Positions 63,815 to 64,000 of a DNA stretch of 64,000 nucleotides are shown here, piece after piece. The notes under the pieces were generated by a model, which made no database searches, was not told the DNA's origin, and saw nothing but the letters and a program-made list of their open reading frames with translations. The stretch lies in assembly GCA_020525365.1 (NCBI GenBank), contig JAIZOF010000001.1, forward strand, positions 464,381 through 528,380, given 5' to 3'. Position 1 is the first letter of the stretch. Every line of letters starts with the position of its first letter. The translations under genes were made by a program, and so were the position numbers. The stretch is from Sulfurovum sp. (GTDB taxonomy: Bacteria > Campylobacterota > Campylobacteria > Campylobacterales > Sulfurovaceae).

Positions 63815-64000
63815 ATGAAATTGAAATTGGCTAGAACCACTTTAAAAGCAAAACCAAAGACCATAGAGCTAAAAAAATTGGAAGAGGAGCTAGCAAACAG
63901 GTCTATTTTTTATTTTGATAAAGATAATTCTCATAAAGAGCTTAAAGTATTAATTGAATATTTTGAAGAGAAGGGTTGCTCTGTTTATATGAGGGAAGTG
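63815..64000 (+). CDS. HP0268-family small protein (cut by window edge)
   Basis: The first 62 codons are present and open to the end of the window. KLKLARTTLKAKPKTIELK, then RSIFYFDKDNSHKELKVLIEYFEEKG follow closely the Helicobacter pylori HP0268 protein, an about 80-residue protein reported as a nuclease with an Smr-like or alpha/beta fold. Only about 20 residues should be missing. In H. pylori the family neighbours miaB; nusA adjacency here matches Campylobacter. Confidence 0.82.
   Translation, partial: MKLKLARTTLKAKPKTIELKKLEEELANRSIFYFDKDNSHKELKVLIEYFEEKGCSVYMREV

Overview
The window comes from a Campylobacterota (Epsilonproteobacteria) chromosome, most like the Sulfurovum/Sulfurimonas group. 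The evidence is: the order rluA-type gene, ffh, rpsP, khpA, rimM, trmD, rplS; the nadD-rsfS and gap-pgk-tpiA cluster; a complete nuoA-N operon in which ordinary NuoE and NuoF are replaced by lineage-type proteins; an HP0268-family gene beside nusA; a glutamine synthetase without the adenylylation tyrosine; and a MqnP-type prenyltransferase. Coding density is high, most genes are AT-rich, and start codons include several TTG and GTG.

Layout: 3-407 is the end of panC. 443-4838 holds ftsI (minus) against ftsW-murG (plus). 4945-11489 is alaS, a membrane-protein remnant, maf, bioF and a class A PBP. 11652-16953 carries glsA, glnA, a PHP phosphatase, a U32 protein and purE. 17105-21843 holds a DUF2335-like pair, glyQ, a NIF3 protein, a zinc-ribbon protein, waaA and a DUF167 gene. 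21875-26281 is the RNA-modification, SRP and ribosomal-protein run. 26478-32513 is an accessory stretch. 32706-50272 is complex I. 50306-53932 holds miaA, pssA, mqnP, a small membrane/HTH protein, a divergent uracil-DNA glycosylase and tRNA-Arg(GCG). 53998-56735 is a mosaic region. 56787-64000 holds argS, rsfS, nadD, gap, pgk, tpiA, nusA and the start of an HP0268-family gene.

The accessory stretch 27.4-31.4 kb is the least ordinary part. It contains an imperfect tandem duplication of about 120 bp, a short GC-richer structured segment that may be a mobile-element relic, and three exported proteins with related DUF1566/FISUMP (C-type-lectin-like) domains. It also contains about 1.1 kb of DNA that does not look bacterial: no credible ORF, a TA microsatellite, a textbook splice acceptor before an exon-like open frame, and a motif resembling marine-invertebrate interspersed repeats. 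Host DNA in an assembly of a symbiont or epibiont, or a real insertion, would both explain it.

A second irregular region is 54.40-56.735 kb. There a GC-richer block carries the C-terminal third of murC and a mutS2 lacking its C-terminal Smr part, and cuts the tail off a receiver-like gene. Both block edges lie inside genes, so this is either a foreign fragment or a misjoin.

Functionally, the strongest system is the respiratory complex I. A NuoE-like small protein, a protein with a degenerate NuoF iron-sulfur motif fused to a GltD-like FAD/NAD(P) module, and two different NuoG paralogues stand where the NADH-oxidising module normally sits. This implies an electron input other than the classical NADH:FMN route. 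The remaining genes are mostly envelope synthesis, translation and central carbon housekeeping.
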